This document shows, one piece after another, positions 50,044-61,000 of a DNA stretch of 64,000 nucleotides. Both the position numbers and the translations under genes were made by a program. Below the pieces are notes generated by a model. It was not told the DNA's origin, made no database searches, and saw only the letters and a list, made by a program, of their open reading frames with translations. The stretch is from Anthracocystis setariae (lineage: Eukaryota > Basidiomycota > Ustilaginomycetes > Ustilaginales > Ustilaginaceae): assembly GCA_928724745.1 (NCBI GenBank), contig CAKMXJ010000042.1, positions 434,001-498,000 on the forward strand. Reading direction: 5' to 3'. The first letter of the stretch is position 1. Each line of letters begins with the position of its first letter.

Positions 50044-53000
50044 ATGTCTGAACAGCAAACCTCATCTGCCGTGCAGGCGGCAGGCGACACACAGGAGGTC
50101 ATCTTTACGTCTCCTACCCCGATGGATACCGGGTTCCCTCACGTCGAGATGGATGACCATGCAGCAGAACCCTCCTCTTCCACGACGGCAAACGGGCCCC
50201 CATCCGCCGCGCCCTCTGCATCGACCACCCCCATGAGTGCCCCAACTCCTCTGCACGCTCCCGCAGCACCGTCCGCCATGTCTGCACCATCCAGTTCAGC
50301 CGCTTCACGCAAAAGCAGCATACGATCCACAGCGCCACCATCGTCCTCTGCCTCGACAACTCGAATCCGCAAGGGTCTCCTATCTCGCGCCGGCAGCGAG
50401 GCAGAGGACCGAATGGCACGCAATAACTCTGCCTCTGCCTCTGCTTCTCACCAGCCCCTCACAACAGACGATGACGAGGACGAGCCCATCATCAGCGACT
50501 CTGGTCCCATGCCGCGACGCTTTGCTTCACAGAACCGCGGTCAGGCTGGCATAGCCAACGCATCTCGCCAATCCTCTCAGTCTTCACTGTCCTCTACCTC
50601 ACGAGGTCCTTCGGCTTTGTCCTCTGGTATCTATCGCACAGCCGCTTCTGCGTCAGCCCCGTACTCTTCATCCAACAGTCTTGCTTCCGGCAATCGCAGC
50701 GGCAGCGGCGAAGCTAGCGAAGGAAACTCCAGCACTGGCGCGGTAAGCCTTGGTCGCGCCATGTCGGTCAGCTCTGTAAGCTCCGTCAACAGCACCAGCA
50801 GTCTTGAGGCTGTTCCTTTCCGCGAGGCGCCCCTCGGCAACGTTCGACTTGGTTTCGGCGGTGGAGGCTTTCGTGGAGGCTTTCGTGCAAATGGGCGCAA
50901 TGCGCGCAACAGCCCTTACGGACCACTCGATATGTCAAATCAACATCGTACAGCGCTATCACCGCCTGCACAAGCCAGCTCTCAAGCCTCGCAGGAGGCC
51001 ATAAGAGCTCAGATGGTACCAGACAGCCTTGGTGGCAACCAAGCCGGGACAGTCGCGACTGCTACTGACAACTCGGCCGCATCCGATCCTCTCAGCTCTT
51101 CCGCTCCTGCAGCAGCAGAGAGGCACAAAGGTGTACCTAAACCTGCATCCGACGCCTGGATGTACCGGGTTGGGCCGGGCATGCGCACGAACAAGCCACG
51201 GGTTCCATCGGCTACACCGCTCGAGCCGCCAGAGCTATCGGTCGAGGACTCTTCGTCCATGTCTCCCGCCAAACGTTCTCGCGACGTGCTCCGACAGAAG
51301 TTTGCCAAAGGGGCGAACAGGCTGGGCATCAAGGCCAATATTGTGACTGGTCTGGGTCCGTCACCATCGGACCAGCTGACCGTCTACAATCCACTCGACA
51401 GCTCCGAGGACGAAGACATGTTGATCCCACCTTCGAGAACACCGTTGCCGCGTAGCTCAAGCTACTTCACATCGGCCCCGCATAGCGCCAATTCGGCGGC
51501 CGGAACGCCATTGCCTAGCCTCACGCCTGTGCCGGCTGACTTTCGAACAAGTTCGGTCACGAACGCCCCATTGTTCGTCGCCAAGTACGCTGAAGACCAG
51601 CACTCATCTAGGTTGACGCCAGAACCCTTCCCGCCCTCCAACTCATCTTCTTCTGGTCCGAGCCAGACTGCCTTCAAGCATGCCACTGGGGCAGACGCCA
51701 CATCCTCTCATCCGACCCCTTATCTCATCGGCAGTTCAAGCAAAGATGGCATTGCTACCAGCAATTCCCGGCGCAGATCCTCGGCGACGCAAAAGCCCAT
51801 CCTGATGCGCGCAGAGAGCAGCAACGATGCGCTCGATCGCGCTGCTTCGCCAGGTCTCATGGTCAGTGACCCCAGTGCCGCCGGGGCGCTAGCTGCCGAA
51901 CCCGCTCTGTACACACGACCCACTTCCACCTCGTCGGCACAGCGCACGCCGCTCGCTGAACTGACCATCACACCTTCCACACCGTCCGAATCATCGCTGC
52001 ATCCAACGCCCGCTGAGTTGGTTCGCATGGAGGCACAGGCTGGAATCGCATCCCTTCCTGATTCACCCAGCGAGCCCTCCCCTGTCCCCGCCGGCTACTC
52101 ACCCACGGTCAATGACGAAATTAACTCGTATAGGCCCCCACGTGATTCTTCACAGTCTCGGTTCCGGAGACCCAGCACTGGCCAGGGCAGCGAGGCATCA
52201 CCATCCCTGGGCGCAACACTTGCCGGCACGTCTCGTCGACCTGAGTCGCAGCAGCGTCAACGTCTTTGGTCTAACGCCATACGACCTGCCATCTTGCGGA
52301 ACAGGACAAGTGAGAACTCGATCACTCGAGGTCGTCGCAGTCACAGTCTGGATCGCAAAGCCCAGTCCTCCGGTCCGCAGAGTTCTGTAGATGGTCCGCC
52401 CGAACCCTTTGACAGGCCAGGAACACACTCTAAGGACAGCTCCAGCAGCACTGTGGTAGGTCACGAGCTTGGCACGCGAGTACCGCCTCTTGTCGCAGTG
52501 ATTCCGGAGGATGACGACGTTGGCAATGTTAGCATTGATACGTCCCGGCACAGCGATATGGCTACCATCGGCGGACAAGCTTCGAACTCTCCACGTCCCG
52601 CCTCTGGCGTCGAGAGCGAACATTCCATGGCCCTATCGCCTCCCAACGGAGGAGTGTCGCCCTACGTTGCCCATCCCCTTTCGGGACAGCGATCGCCCTC
52701 GCCTGCATCGCAGCTGGCACGATCTCCAGAGACGATTCGCGTCGGCGCTGGACGGTTGACAGACTCTATCTATGGACGCAGCCCTGCATCTCTCTCCAAT
52801 TTACGCAGTCCTCGTCTGCAGCCATCGTCTGCATCCATCATCTCTGAACGCGCATCTACACCTTCGCCACGGACGACATCTGCAAGAGGACCAAATGACT
52901 TTCACTTTGGCGAGACTCTAGGTGAGGGCTCGTACTCGACTGTGCTCGAAGCCTGGGATCTCTTGTCAGGACCCTCGCCAAAGGAACCAGGTGTGGTCGA

Positions 53001-55038
53001 TCCCAATGCCGTGTCGGCTGCCGCAGCGATGGTAGGCTCTGACTCGGCGCGCCGACGCCGACGTAGAATGGACCTCACCGGACGCAAAGCGTACGCGATC
53101 AAGGTGCTCGACAAGGTCCATATCCTCAAGCAGGGTAAACAGAAGTATGTCTCGATCGAAAAGGAGGCCTTGAGTCGGATGATCCGACATCCCGGTGTCG
53201 TGACGCTTTTCTGGACCTTTCAAGATCGCGAGAGTCTCTATTTCGTTCTGGAATTGGCCAGCAACGGCGAATTGCTCAACTTTATTCGCAAGTATGGCAG
53301 CTTCGATGTTGCATCGGCGCGATTCTATGCCGCTCAGTTGGCTGACACCATCGACGCTATGCATCGCGCCGGTGTCGTGCATCGAGATGTCAAGCCCGAG
53401 AACATCCTTCTCGACTCCCGCCGTCGCATCAAGATCACCGACTTTGGAACCGCCAAGATCATGCATGCGGTTGGTCAATCTGAATCACAGTCCGCTTCCA
53501 ATGCTGCTCATTCCGGCGCTTCCGACAAAGGATCATCGAACCAGCCGTCCAGAGCCGCCAGTTTTGTCGGCACAGCTGAATACGTTTCGCCAGAGTTGCT
53601 AGTCGAGAAGGCGCACCCTGCTGGGAAGCCTGCCGATTGGTGGGCGTTCGGCTGTGTTCTTTTCCAGATGTTGGCTGGCCGACCTCCTTTCAAAGGCGTC
53701 AATGAATATCAAACCCTTCAGAAGGTCAAGAACCGCGAGTTCACTTTCCCTGAAGGGTTTCCCGAGGACGCCCAGGACCTCATCAATCGCGTTCTGGTAC
53801 TCGATCCTGATCAGAGGCCTTCAGCTGCTGATGTCAAGGCGCATCGCTTCTTCTCGACCATCAACTTCGACAATTTGTGGGAAGTGGAAGCTCCGGAGAT
53901 CAACACGGGGCTTGTTCAGCCGCTTCCAGCACCTCCATCGCGTCACTTTGGCGATTCAAGCGACTTTAGCTTTGACGACGGATTCGGCAGTTCCGACGAG
54001 TCTCAGGCATACAATGGCGATACGCAGAGCATCGACATTCCGTCTCGCGAAGTTGCTGGCGAAAGCTCGTTGAGTCTTGGTGCGGCGTCGTCGTCGGCAC
54101 GACCGGACGATGCTGATGATTCGGACTTGTCAGATGCGAGCTCCAACATGCGCGATGCAAGTCAGGAAAACAGCTTGCCACGACGGCAGAGCGGCTTGCA
54201 GCGCTTGGCGGATGGGTTTCAAAGCCGTTTCATGTCGAATGCAGGCGGCGCACCAACTTCAACTGCAGGAGGAGCTGCGCCCAGGCGAAGATTCTCATCC
54301 ATGTCAATCGATCCGTCCAGTGCTGCGGTTGTCGGTGACAATGGCGGTGGGATCGCAAGTCACGCTGTCGTTAGAGGCGCAAGACCGTCTTCGAGATCGA
54401 TTCAGACTGCGAGCAACAATGTTAGTCCAAGTCCCAGCTCTACCGGCCGAGCTGCTCAGATGATGGGCGTGCATGGTGCTGGGGTTGGGTCGACGAGTGG
54501 AGTGCAGCAAAGCTGGGCTGCGCTGCTATTGCCTCAGGAGGTGATGTTGTACAGTATACCGGTAGCGCAAAAGAAGACAGGCGCTGGGAAAATGTTTACC
54601 AAGCGGAGACAGCTGGTGTTGACCGACTTCCCGAGACTGTTGTGTGTCAAGGAGACGGCTACGGCTCTCAAGGTCAAGAGCGAGATTATTCTTGCGATCT
54701 CGTCGCATTCAAGCGATGCGACTGCGACACGAGGAGCTCCTGCGGTTGGAATGGATGCAGGAGCAGCATCATCCAAGTTTGGCGAGTTCGAGAGGGTATC
54801 GGGAAGGCACGTTTCAGGCAACTCTGACGGCGAAGGCGAGGAGGAAGAGGGCGCATGGGTTACGGGACGAGGCTCGCAACAGGCACTTCCGAATCTACTG
54901 ACGGGGCTCGATTACAGAGGGGGCAAAACGTTTACGCTGCGGATCGGAAATTGTCAGACCTTCGTCTACGAAACGGTTTCGGGCGATGCAGCGGCGCTGG
55001 TACGGTATATCCAGGAAGCGAGGAGATCAGCATCGTGA
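50044..55038 (+). CDS. PDK1/Pkh-type serine/threonine kinase with C-terminal PH-like domain
   Basis: 1664 residues, no intron; ATG at 50044 with A at -3. The first about 950 residues are a disordered Ser/Pro/Ala-rich extension. The kinase domain (about 953-1290) has the Gly loop GETLGEGSYSTV near 955, an insert of about 45 residues with a run of arginines, the ATP-binding Lys in YAIKVLDK near 1020, the catalytic loop HRDVKPENIL near 1112, DFGTAK near 1133, and an activation segment ASFVGTAEYVSPELL. FKGVNEYQTLQKV and LDPDQRPSAADV follow. The segments SFVGTAEYVSPEL and NEYQTLQKV mark it as PDK1 family (Pkh1/2 in budding yeast, Ksg1 in fission yeast), which phosphorylates the activation loop of AGC kinases at the plasma membrane and eisosomes. 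The last about 170 residues (WAALLLPQEVMLYS...RQLVLTDFPRLLCV...TFTLRI) form a PH-like domain with a serine-rich insert. The family usually has 500-1100 residues, so this one is large. Confidence 0.92.
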   Translation: MSEQQTSSAVQAAGDTQEVIFTSPTPMDTGFPHVEMDDHAAEPSSSTTANGPPSAAPSASTTPMSAPTPLHAPAAPSAMSAPSSSAASRKSSIRSTAPPSSSASTTRIRKGLLSRAGSEAEDRMARNNSASASASHQPLTTDDDEDEPIISDSGPMPRRFASQNRGQAGIANASRQSSQSSLSSTSRGPSALSSGIYRTAASASAPYSSSNSLASGNRSGSGEASEGNSSTGAVSLGRAMSVSSVSSVNSTSSLEAVPFREAPLGNVRLGFGGGGFRGGFRANGRNARNSPYGPLDMSNQHRTALSPPAQASSQASQEAIRAQMVPDSLGGNQAGTVATATDNSAASDPLSSSAPAAAERHKGVPKPASDAWMYRVGPGMRTNKPRVPSATPLEPPELSVEDSSSMSPAKRSRDVLRQKFAKGANRLGIKANIVTGLGPSPSDQLTVYNPLDSSEDEDMLIPPSRTPLPRSSSYFTSAPHSANSAAGTPLPSLTPVPADFRTSSVTNAPLFVAKYAEDQHSSRLTPEPFPPSNSSSSGPSQTAFKHATGADATSSHPTPYLIGSSSKDGIATSNSRRRSSATQKPILMRAESSNDALDRAASPGLMVSDPSAAGALAAEPALYTRPTSTSSAQRTPLAELTITPSTPSESSLHPTPAELVRMEAQAGIASLPDSPSEPSPVPAGYSPTVNDEINSYRPPRDSSQSRFRRPSTGQGSEASPSLGATLAGTSRRPESQQRQRLWSNAIRPAILRNRTSENSITRGRRSHSLDRKAQSSGPQSSVDGPPEPFDRPGTHSKDSSSSTVVGHELGTRVPPLVAVIPEDDDVGNVSIDTSRHSDMATIGGQASNSPRPASGVESEHSMALSPPNGGVSPYVAHPLSGQRSPSPASQLARSPETIRVGAGRLTDSIYGRSPASLSNLRSPRLQPSSASIISERASTPSPRTTSARGPNDFHFGETLGEGSYSTVLEAWDLLSGPSPKEPGVVDPNAVSAAAAMVGSDSARRRRRRMDLTGRKAYAIKVLDKVHILKQGKQKYVSIEKEALSRMIRHPGVVTLFWTFQDRESLYFVLELASNGELLNFIRKYGSFDVASARFYAAQLADTIDAMHRAGVVHRDVKPENILLDSRRRIKITDFGTAKIMHAVGQSESQSASNAAHSGASDKGSSNQPSRAASFVGTAEYVSPELLVEKAHPAGKPADWWAFGCVLFQMLAGRPPFKGVNEYQTLQKVKNREFTFPEGFPEDAQDLINRVLVLDPDQRPSAADVKAHRFFSTINFDNLWEVEAPEINTGLVQPLPAPPSRHFGDSSDFSFDDGFGSSDESQAYNGDTQSIDIPSREVAGESSLSLGAASSSARPDDADDSDLSDASSNMRDASQENSLPRRQSGLQRLADGFQSRFMSNAGGAPTSTAGGAAPRRRFSSMSIDPSSAAVVGDNGGGIASHAVVRGARPSSRSIQTASNNVSPSPSSTGRAAQMMGVHGAGVGSTSGVQQSWAALLLPQEVMLYSIPVAQKKTGAGKMFTKRRQLVLTDFPRLLCVKETATALKVKSEIILAISSHSSDATATRGAPAVGMDAGAASSKFGEFERVSGRHVSGNSDGEGEEEEGAWVTGRGSQQALPNLLTGLDYRGGKTFTLRIGNCQTFVYETVSGDAAALVRYIQEARRSAS

Positions 55039-58000
55039 CACCGGAGCGACAGTACGTCCACAATGCGCACACATGTTCTCGGCACGCACCAGGAAAACAA
55101 TCCATGGGTGCGAAGACAATGCTCGCTATGGCTGTCATCTGCAATCTGCATCTCTGAACAAAGATTGTCGAGCGGACATGTGGCTTCGATCTGTGAGGAA
55201 TAATCAAAGTGTCAATTCTGGTCGGTGATGGGGGGGGGGGGGGGGTGAGTGAGCCAGGGTTTCGGAGAACGACTATGGTGTGATTCAAGGATTCATGCCA
55301 GCGTGCAGTGCAGTACTGTAATTGGAAAGTGCAGGGGCGGGGGTTGATTGATTTGTGCAGCAAGTGGGAGGACGGCAATCTCGCCGTGCGGGGAAATGGG
55401 GGAATGGAAATGGATGATGCGGCTGCATTTGGGTCCAAGACATTGTCCGCACAACGTTCCAAGAAGAGGATCAAGCGGGGTTGAGATTGATAAAGGGCGG
55501 ATTCGGATCAGACCACCCCGCACATATCAATCTCAATCTCAAGATCAAGCTCCGTCTTTGCTGTACAGAAGGGTAGGAGTTGGGGGTCGGAGCGGGGAGC
55601 AAAGTGGTGGGGGTTTTTTTTTTTTGACGTGGGTGTCGACACGTGTGCGTTCAGCCAAAGTTGGGGGAAGCGAAGGGGGTCTGTGCGTTTGCCGAAAAGC
55701 GAATGAGGTAATCATCCCATTACGGTCTTGAACAGCAGACAGACAGGTGGGGAAGCTTATCGTGATCGGATCTAAACGACCGAGTGTTTTTGTGGGGCGG
55801 GGGGAGGGGGGAGGGGGAGACAGCGACGGTGGCGGCGTAGGCTTTGCATAAACGAGAATGCGGGGGGGGGAACAAGGCGGGTGGATGGAACGCGGGGAGC
55901 CAATGTGGCGCACGATAATGGATCGGATACGGTACTTTACGGCAGGTATTCGGACGAACCCTGGGAATAAATTGGGGGCAAACTTGATCTCTTCTGCAGA
56001 TGGTGTCGAGGTTGACAAAGGCACGGCAGTTTGAAGACGACGCATTTAATCGAGCTGCCCGTGCGGTGTGTGTACGCTCACCACTCATCTGCGGCATTTC
56101 AAAGCCGAGGTTGAGTCGCCATCTCTCGGCTTGGCTCGACATTGCCAAGGAAGCCAATTAACCACAAGAGCTCTCTGTTGGAACGGTAGACCCAAGCTGC
56201 TCAGAGCCGACCACAAGGAATCGTGAGTAGTAGACATTGTTTCGGGTGTGAGTGCATGGCAACAATCGGGACTCGACTCTGCATCGTCCCGATTCACCTC
56301 TCTATGGTTCAAGACGGCTTGCCTGGCTAGCCTAGATGCGCTGGAACGGAGGAAAAAAAAAAAAAAAAAACCCAGAGAAGGCGACATTGAGATCGTAGAA
56401 ATTTGATCGAGCAAAGGTGAGTTGAGTCGGTCAAAAAAGAGAGGAAAAGGGAAAAAAAAAAAAAACTACACTGCAGAGAAAATAAAACTGATGCACCCAG
56501 AAAAAAAGGAAATAATTAAATGAGCCGGATGGCAAAGTTCCGCCGAAATCTTGTGCTGACATGCATGCATACTGCACTGGAGTCTGCCTGAGCAATTTGA
56601 TTTGGTCTCTCGCCCTCCCTCCATTTGAACCGTAGGGCTGACCTGTTGTCATCTTCTTTCGCGGTTCGAAATCTCAAAAAATGAAAAAAAAAACCCGACC
56701 AGTCCCCCAATTAAAGAAACATGAGCAGCGGCTTCTGTGCCGAGGCTCCCTCCAGAACGAGCCAACCCATTGCTTGGCAGCCGGAGTCATTCGTTGACAG
56801 AAACCGGCTACTTGGCACAAAGTTGCCGCTCAATCCTCGTATGATCATGTTTCTCAAACGATATTCAAAGGGCAAACTACGGTAGACTAGCTTTGGTCCG
56901 CAAAGGATGGGTGCTAGGGTACGAAGCTTTAGACCCCCCTCCTCAGGCACGAAAAGGCTGCACTTTTGCGGTACTGGTCATGCTCAAGGGATTAGCCGAG
57001 GAGCATAGCCGAAGCATCCACACCACGGAAGCGAAAGTTCAAGAGTCAAAGTCAAAGTCGGGCAGGGTGTGACAGCCACGCGACCTCTTCCACAACAGAA
57101 TGCACAAAATCACAGTACTGTGCGGCACAAATCGTGTTGCAACAAGATCCGTCGAATGCCGCCTTCACTTCAATGCCGTCCTATACAACCGAAAGGCTCC
57201 GGTATGTCGCCGGGACCGTACTGTATGTCATGTCTGGTCAAAGATCGCGCCGAACCTATCATGTTGCAGGGTGACGAAAAGGCCGTTCTGTCTGGATAGT
57301 TTCCAAGTTGGCCGGCCTAGAAGGTGTCAAATTCAAAAAAATTTGCTACAGAAGTGTAAAGTACTGCCCGAATTCAAATTTTTGCATGAATTCCAATTCG
57401 ACAACAAATTTCTCCGAGAATCCTCCTTGGTGATGATGCAGGCCGGCAGAGAACAACGAACCAGAGAATTTTCGCTGCAACACAAAAATGTTTGGCCCCC
57501 CCCCCTATGCAGTGTGCAGCAACTTGCTCCCCGAGAGTCCTCGCACATCGGCTCTCCCATGGGTTGACTTGTAATAGACGATGGGGACAGATCAGGATGG
57601 GGACAGACCAGAAGCCGTCCCCAATCGAACAACAAGTATAGTGTGAGTCTGGAAATCCTTTGCACAGCTTTATTCGAAGTTGCAGTCAGAGGCGGACGAA
57701 CAAAAAAAAATTGGCATCTTGCAAACGATCCTCAACGGTAACCTGCTACAAAATTTGGTAGCAGCTGATTGGTTGAGAATTTCAAATATTGGACTGCATC
57801 ACACTCACAAAGCGGAGAATTTTCGCTGAAAACTCGCTGCATCTTCGTTCGGTCCACATCCGAATTGAAACTACTGTTGTCAAGCAGCAGAGTGGTGAAT
57901 TTTCGTTGCCTCGCGAATCCCAACCAGATCCTCTTCCTATTTGGCAACATGGATCGGTTGATCCCATCCCACATGCGTGGTAGATATGCCGGCGGGTCTC

Positions 58001-61000
58001 GTGTGGCTTTACCGGTCAAACGATTCATTGGCACGACATGACGAGATCGTCCGAAAGCCTCCATATAAAACATGGTGGCGGCTCCCCGCTATACTACCCC
58101 GCCAATGCCGCCAGTCGCAGACTGAAAGCTGAAACGGGGGGCCCCAGTTCATACATGTAACTATAGTGGGAGAGCCAGAACCAGATCAGTCGAAAGGTGA
58201 ATCAAGGCATTGCACCGGTTTGTATGGAGAAAATGGCTGCGAATACAATGTCAGAGGTCGGCGGTCAGCATTTGCTGCAGCTACACCGGCAACTTGCGCA
58301 ACTCAGGTACCTGCAGCTACTGTACAGTACCTGTCCACAAGTTTCCGCACGGTCGCGTTTTTTGAATTTTGTGTAACATAAAATTACACACACTCTTTTG
58401 ATCATCAGTTCTCAGCATTCAAGTTCTTATACCTTTGCTTGTTTGTGCTGGACTGACAGTGTATTGGGAACAGTATCAGTGGCTGTGAGCTGGCACTGTT
58501 TCAATGGTTAGATGAAGTGCTGTGCCTGATCAAGCTGTGCTTAACCAGTTTTGCTGCAAGCTGTCAACTGAGCTGAAATCAAGGAAAAAAGTAGGCGATA
58601 ACTCAAAGCTGTGTCCACAGCATTGATGATGTCTTGATGGTCTCTCTGGTGAGGGCAGGCTTGAATCAAGCTGACTACCAAAGCAGCTGCCAAGATCAAC
58701 AGCAGCTCAGAGTTGCAAGCCATGAAGTGTCAGACAGTGTTGGTCATATCTCTTAACAAGCATGCTTCCTTTTTGTTGCTAGCAAGCTGTATTGTACCTA
58801 TGTACTACCACCTGAGCTTCATGAGCAATGAACATTCCCATGCTGAGCATCAAGCTAGCTAGCTGGTATGGTCTTTACATTGCTGTATACTGTTGGACAC
58901 CATCAAATTTATTCACAACCATGAAGAGAAATTTGAAAATTCAAAATCGTCCGGAAACTTATGGACAGGTACTGTACGAATCCAGCGCCATGCGCGACTT
59001 GCTCTGTGCGAAGGAGAAGGAGAAAGAAAAAAAAGAAGACGACTTACAACTAGTCTTCGCATTCGTGTCAGAAGAGCTTAGAATTGCTGCAGCTATGATC
59101 GTCGCCAATTTCGCTTGCTAAACTCAAACAAAGCTTACGAATGTGTACGAAGGCAAGATCGCAATCTCACCCATGTGCTTGTGCCCCGTTGATGGGACGT
59201 CTCCTTTTGCACGGTTCGGGATCCATTGCTGTAACCGGCAAGCTGTCTGAATGGAGGCCCATGGTCGGAGCTGAGATCGTCTCTTTGCCCGCTACTGTTT
59301 GTACGGTAGTCTATTCCAGATCGCCCAGAATGCATGTTTTTCCCGACCAGTGATGGCCTTGGCAAAGTCAGCGTCCACCAACATTTTGCTTCGATGCCAT
59401 CCACGTTGTTGACGACCAAATTGCAGCCATGTGTGGTTGACACCACCACCGATCAGGTTCACTTGCGAGCTTGGCATTCGACCCCTTTGGCGTCTGAGTT
59501 CCACCCGACCTGGACGAACGAGGCCGCGATCAACGAAGTGGACTGACAAATGGCTCTTGGCTTAGGGTCGCTCTGAGGTGTTTCAAATTTGGGATCGACC
59601 ACGCGACCAAATTGGATCGGATCACCACGCACTTTTCTGATGCACCAACTGAAACTCCGCGACCGATGTTTCCCCTGCCGAACCACCAGAGACAGTGTGT
59701 GTGTGTTCACATCTGGTCGCTCCATATGCCAGCCAGTGCTGGAGCCCCTCTTTCCAAGCCAAGACGGCCAAGACATCGAGGAAACAGCGTCGGGGCAGGC
59801 CGGTATTCACCTTGTACTGGGACCTGCTAGCTGTCTTGCAGTGGATCCGGTTTTGTCCAATGACGTGTTCTGTGAACCGGAGCCTCGATCGCTGAACCTT
59901 TGTTCTGCATCTTGGCCATTCTAAACATTGGCAACAAGAGTGGACTCACTGGGCCAAGTTTGGACGATTCTTGCCACTGGGAAACTGGTGGAAGAGCTGC
60001 ACAGTGAGTATGTTGGCGTAGTGCCGAAGGGAACACGGAGGTCCCCCAAGTGTCAGTGCACAGCCGTTCACAGGACTCGTAACAGACTCGTGACTTGTAG
60101 AGCACAGGACAGCACAGCACGGTAGTCGAATTCGGCTGGACATTTCTACGGACTTCAAGAAAAAAAGGGGGCGGTGCGTACAGAAAAAAAAAAAAACACA
60201 AAAAAAAAGGTGGCTTGTCGTGTCGAAACGAGTTCCCGAGTTGAAATTTGGATAGTCACCGACGGTCGCTTCTGTTGTAGCTGTCATGTTGAATCGTCTC
60301 TACGATGTTGGCGCGGCTTTTCGTCCGTATGGGACGCCTGTTGCGCGCGACAAAGATTTGTGTGTTGCAACAGTGAAAGTACACCAGTACATTTACCGTC
60401 CAGTGCAGATGAAAAGATCTGAGCAGATGTTCAGTCAGTGGCGATGGTGGCCATCCATCCGTCCATCGCTTCTGGTGCCTCAATTGCCAGTAGTAGTAGT
60501 AGTAGGTGTCAACTGTGCGCGGTCTATGCTCAAGCAGCTCTAAAGCCTGTCTTGTTCAACGATCAAGCTCCGAAAACAAGCGAATGTGTCACCCTTCATT
60601 ACTTGTCTCCGATCTGCTATACCAAGCTTTCGTGCCACACTTCGTCTTACAAGATCGCTCTTGGAGAAAAAGACTAGACGTCGCAGACAGCTGCAAGCCC
60701 TACTGGCACGGGCTACGGGTACTTTTCCTGCAAGGGCATAGGGGAAAAGAAAGAGGCCCCACGGGCAGAACCTGCAACCAATCGATCGGCTTGCTCGCGT
60801 CAGCATGGCGGTCAAGTTTGGTGTGCTTCATTTGCGGCCAAGTGGTGGCCCCACGGGGCATACGAGGCTCGAGCAACGAAATCAAAGTAACAAAATGAGG
60901 TTGGCCAACCCGAAGTGGGCTTGCTTGCCGGCCGTTGAGCAGCTTTAGACAACACATTGGTTCATGCGAGGCAACCAGTCCGACCGAGACCTCGATCCAA

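Noticed and set aside
57732..58073. 113-aa minus-strand ORF beside a TATA-like sequence
   Set aside because: No similarity or codon signal, and the TATA-like sequence overlaps its own start.
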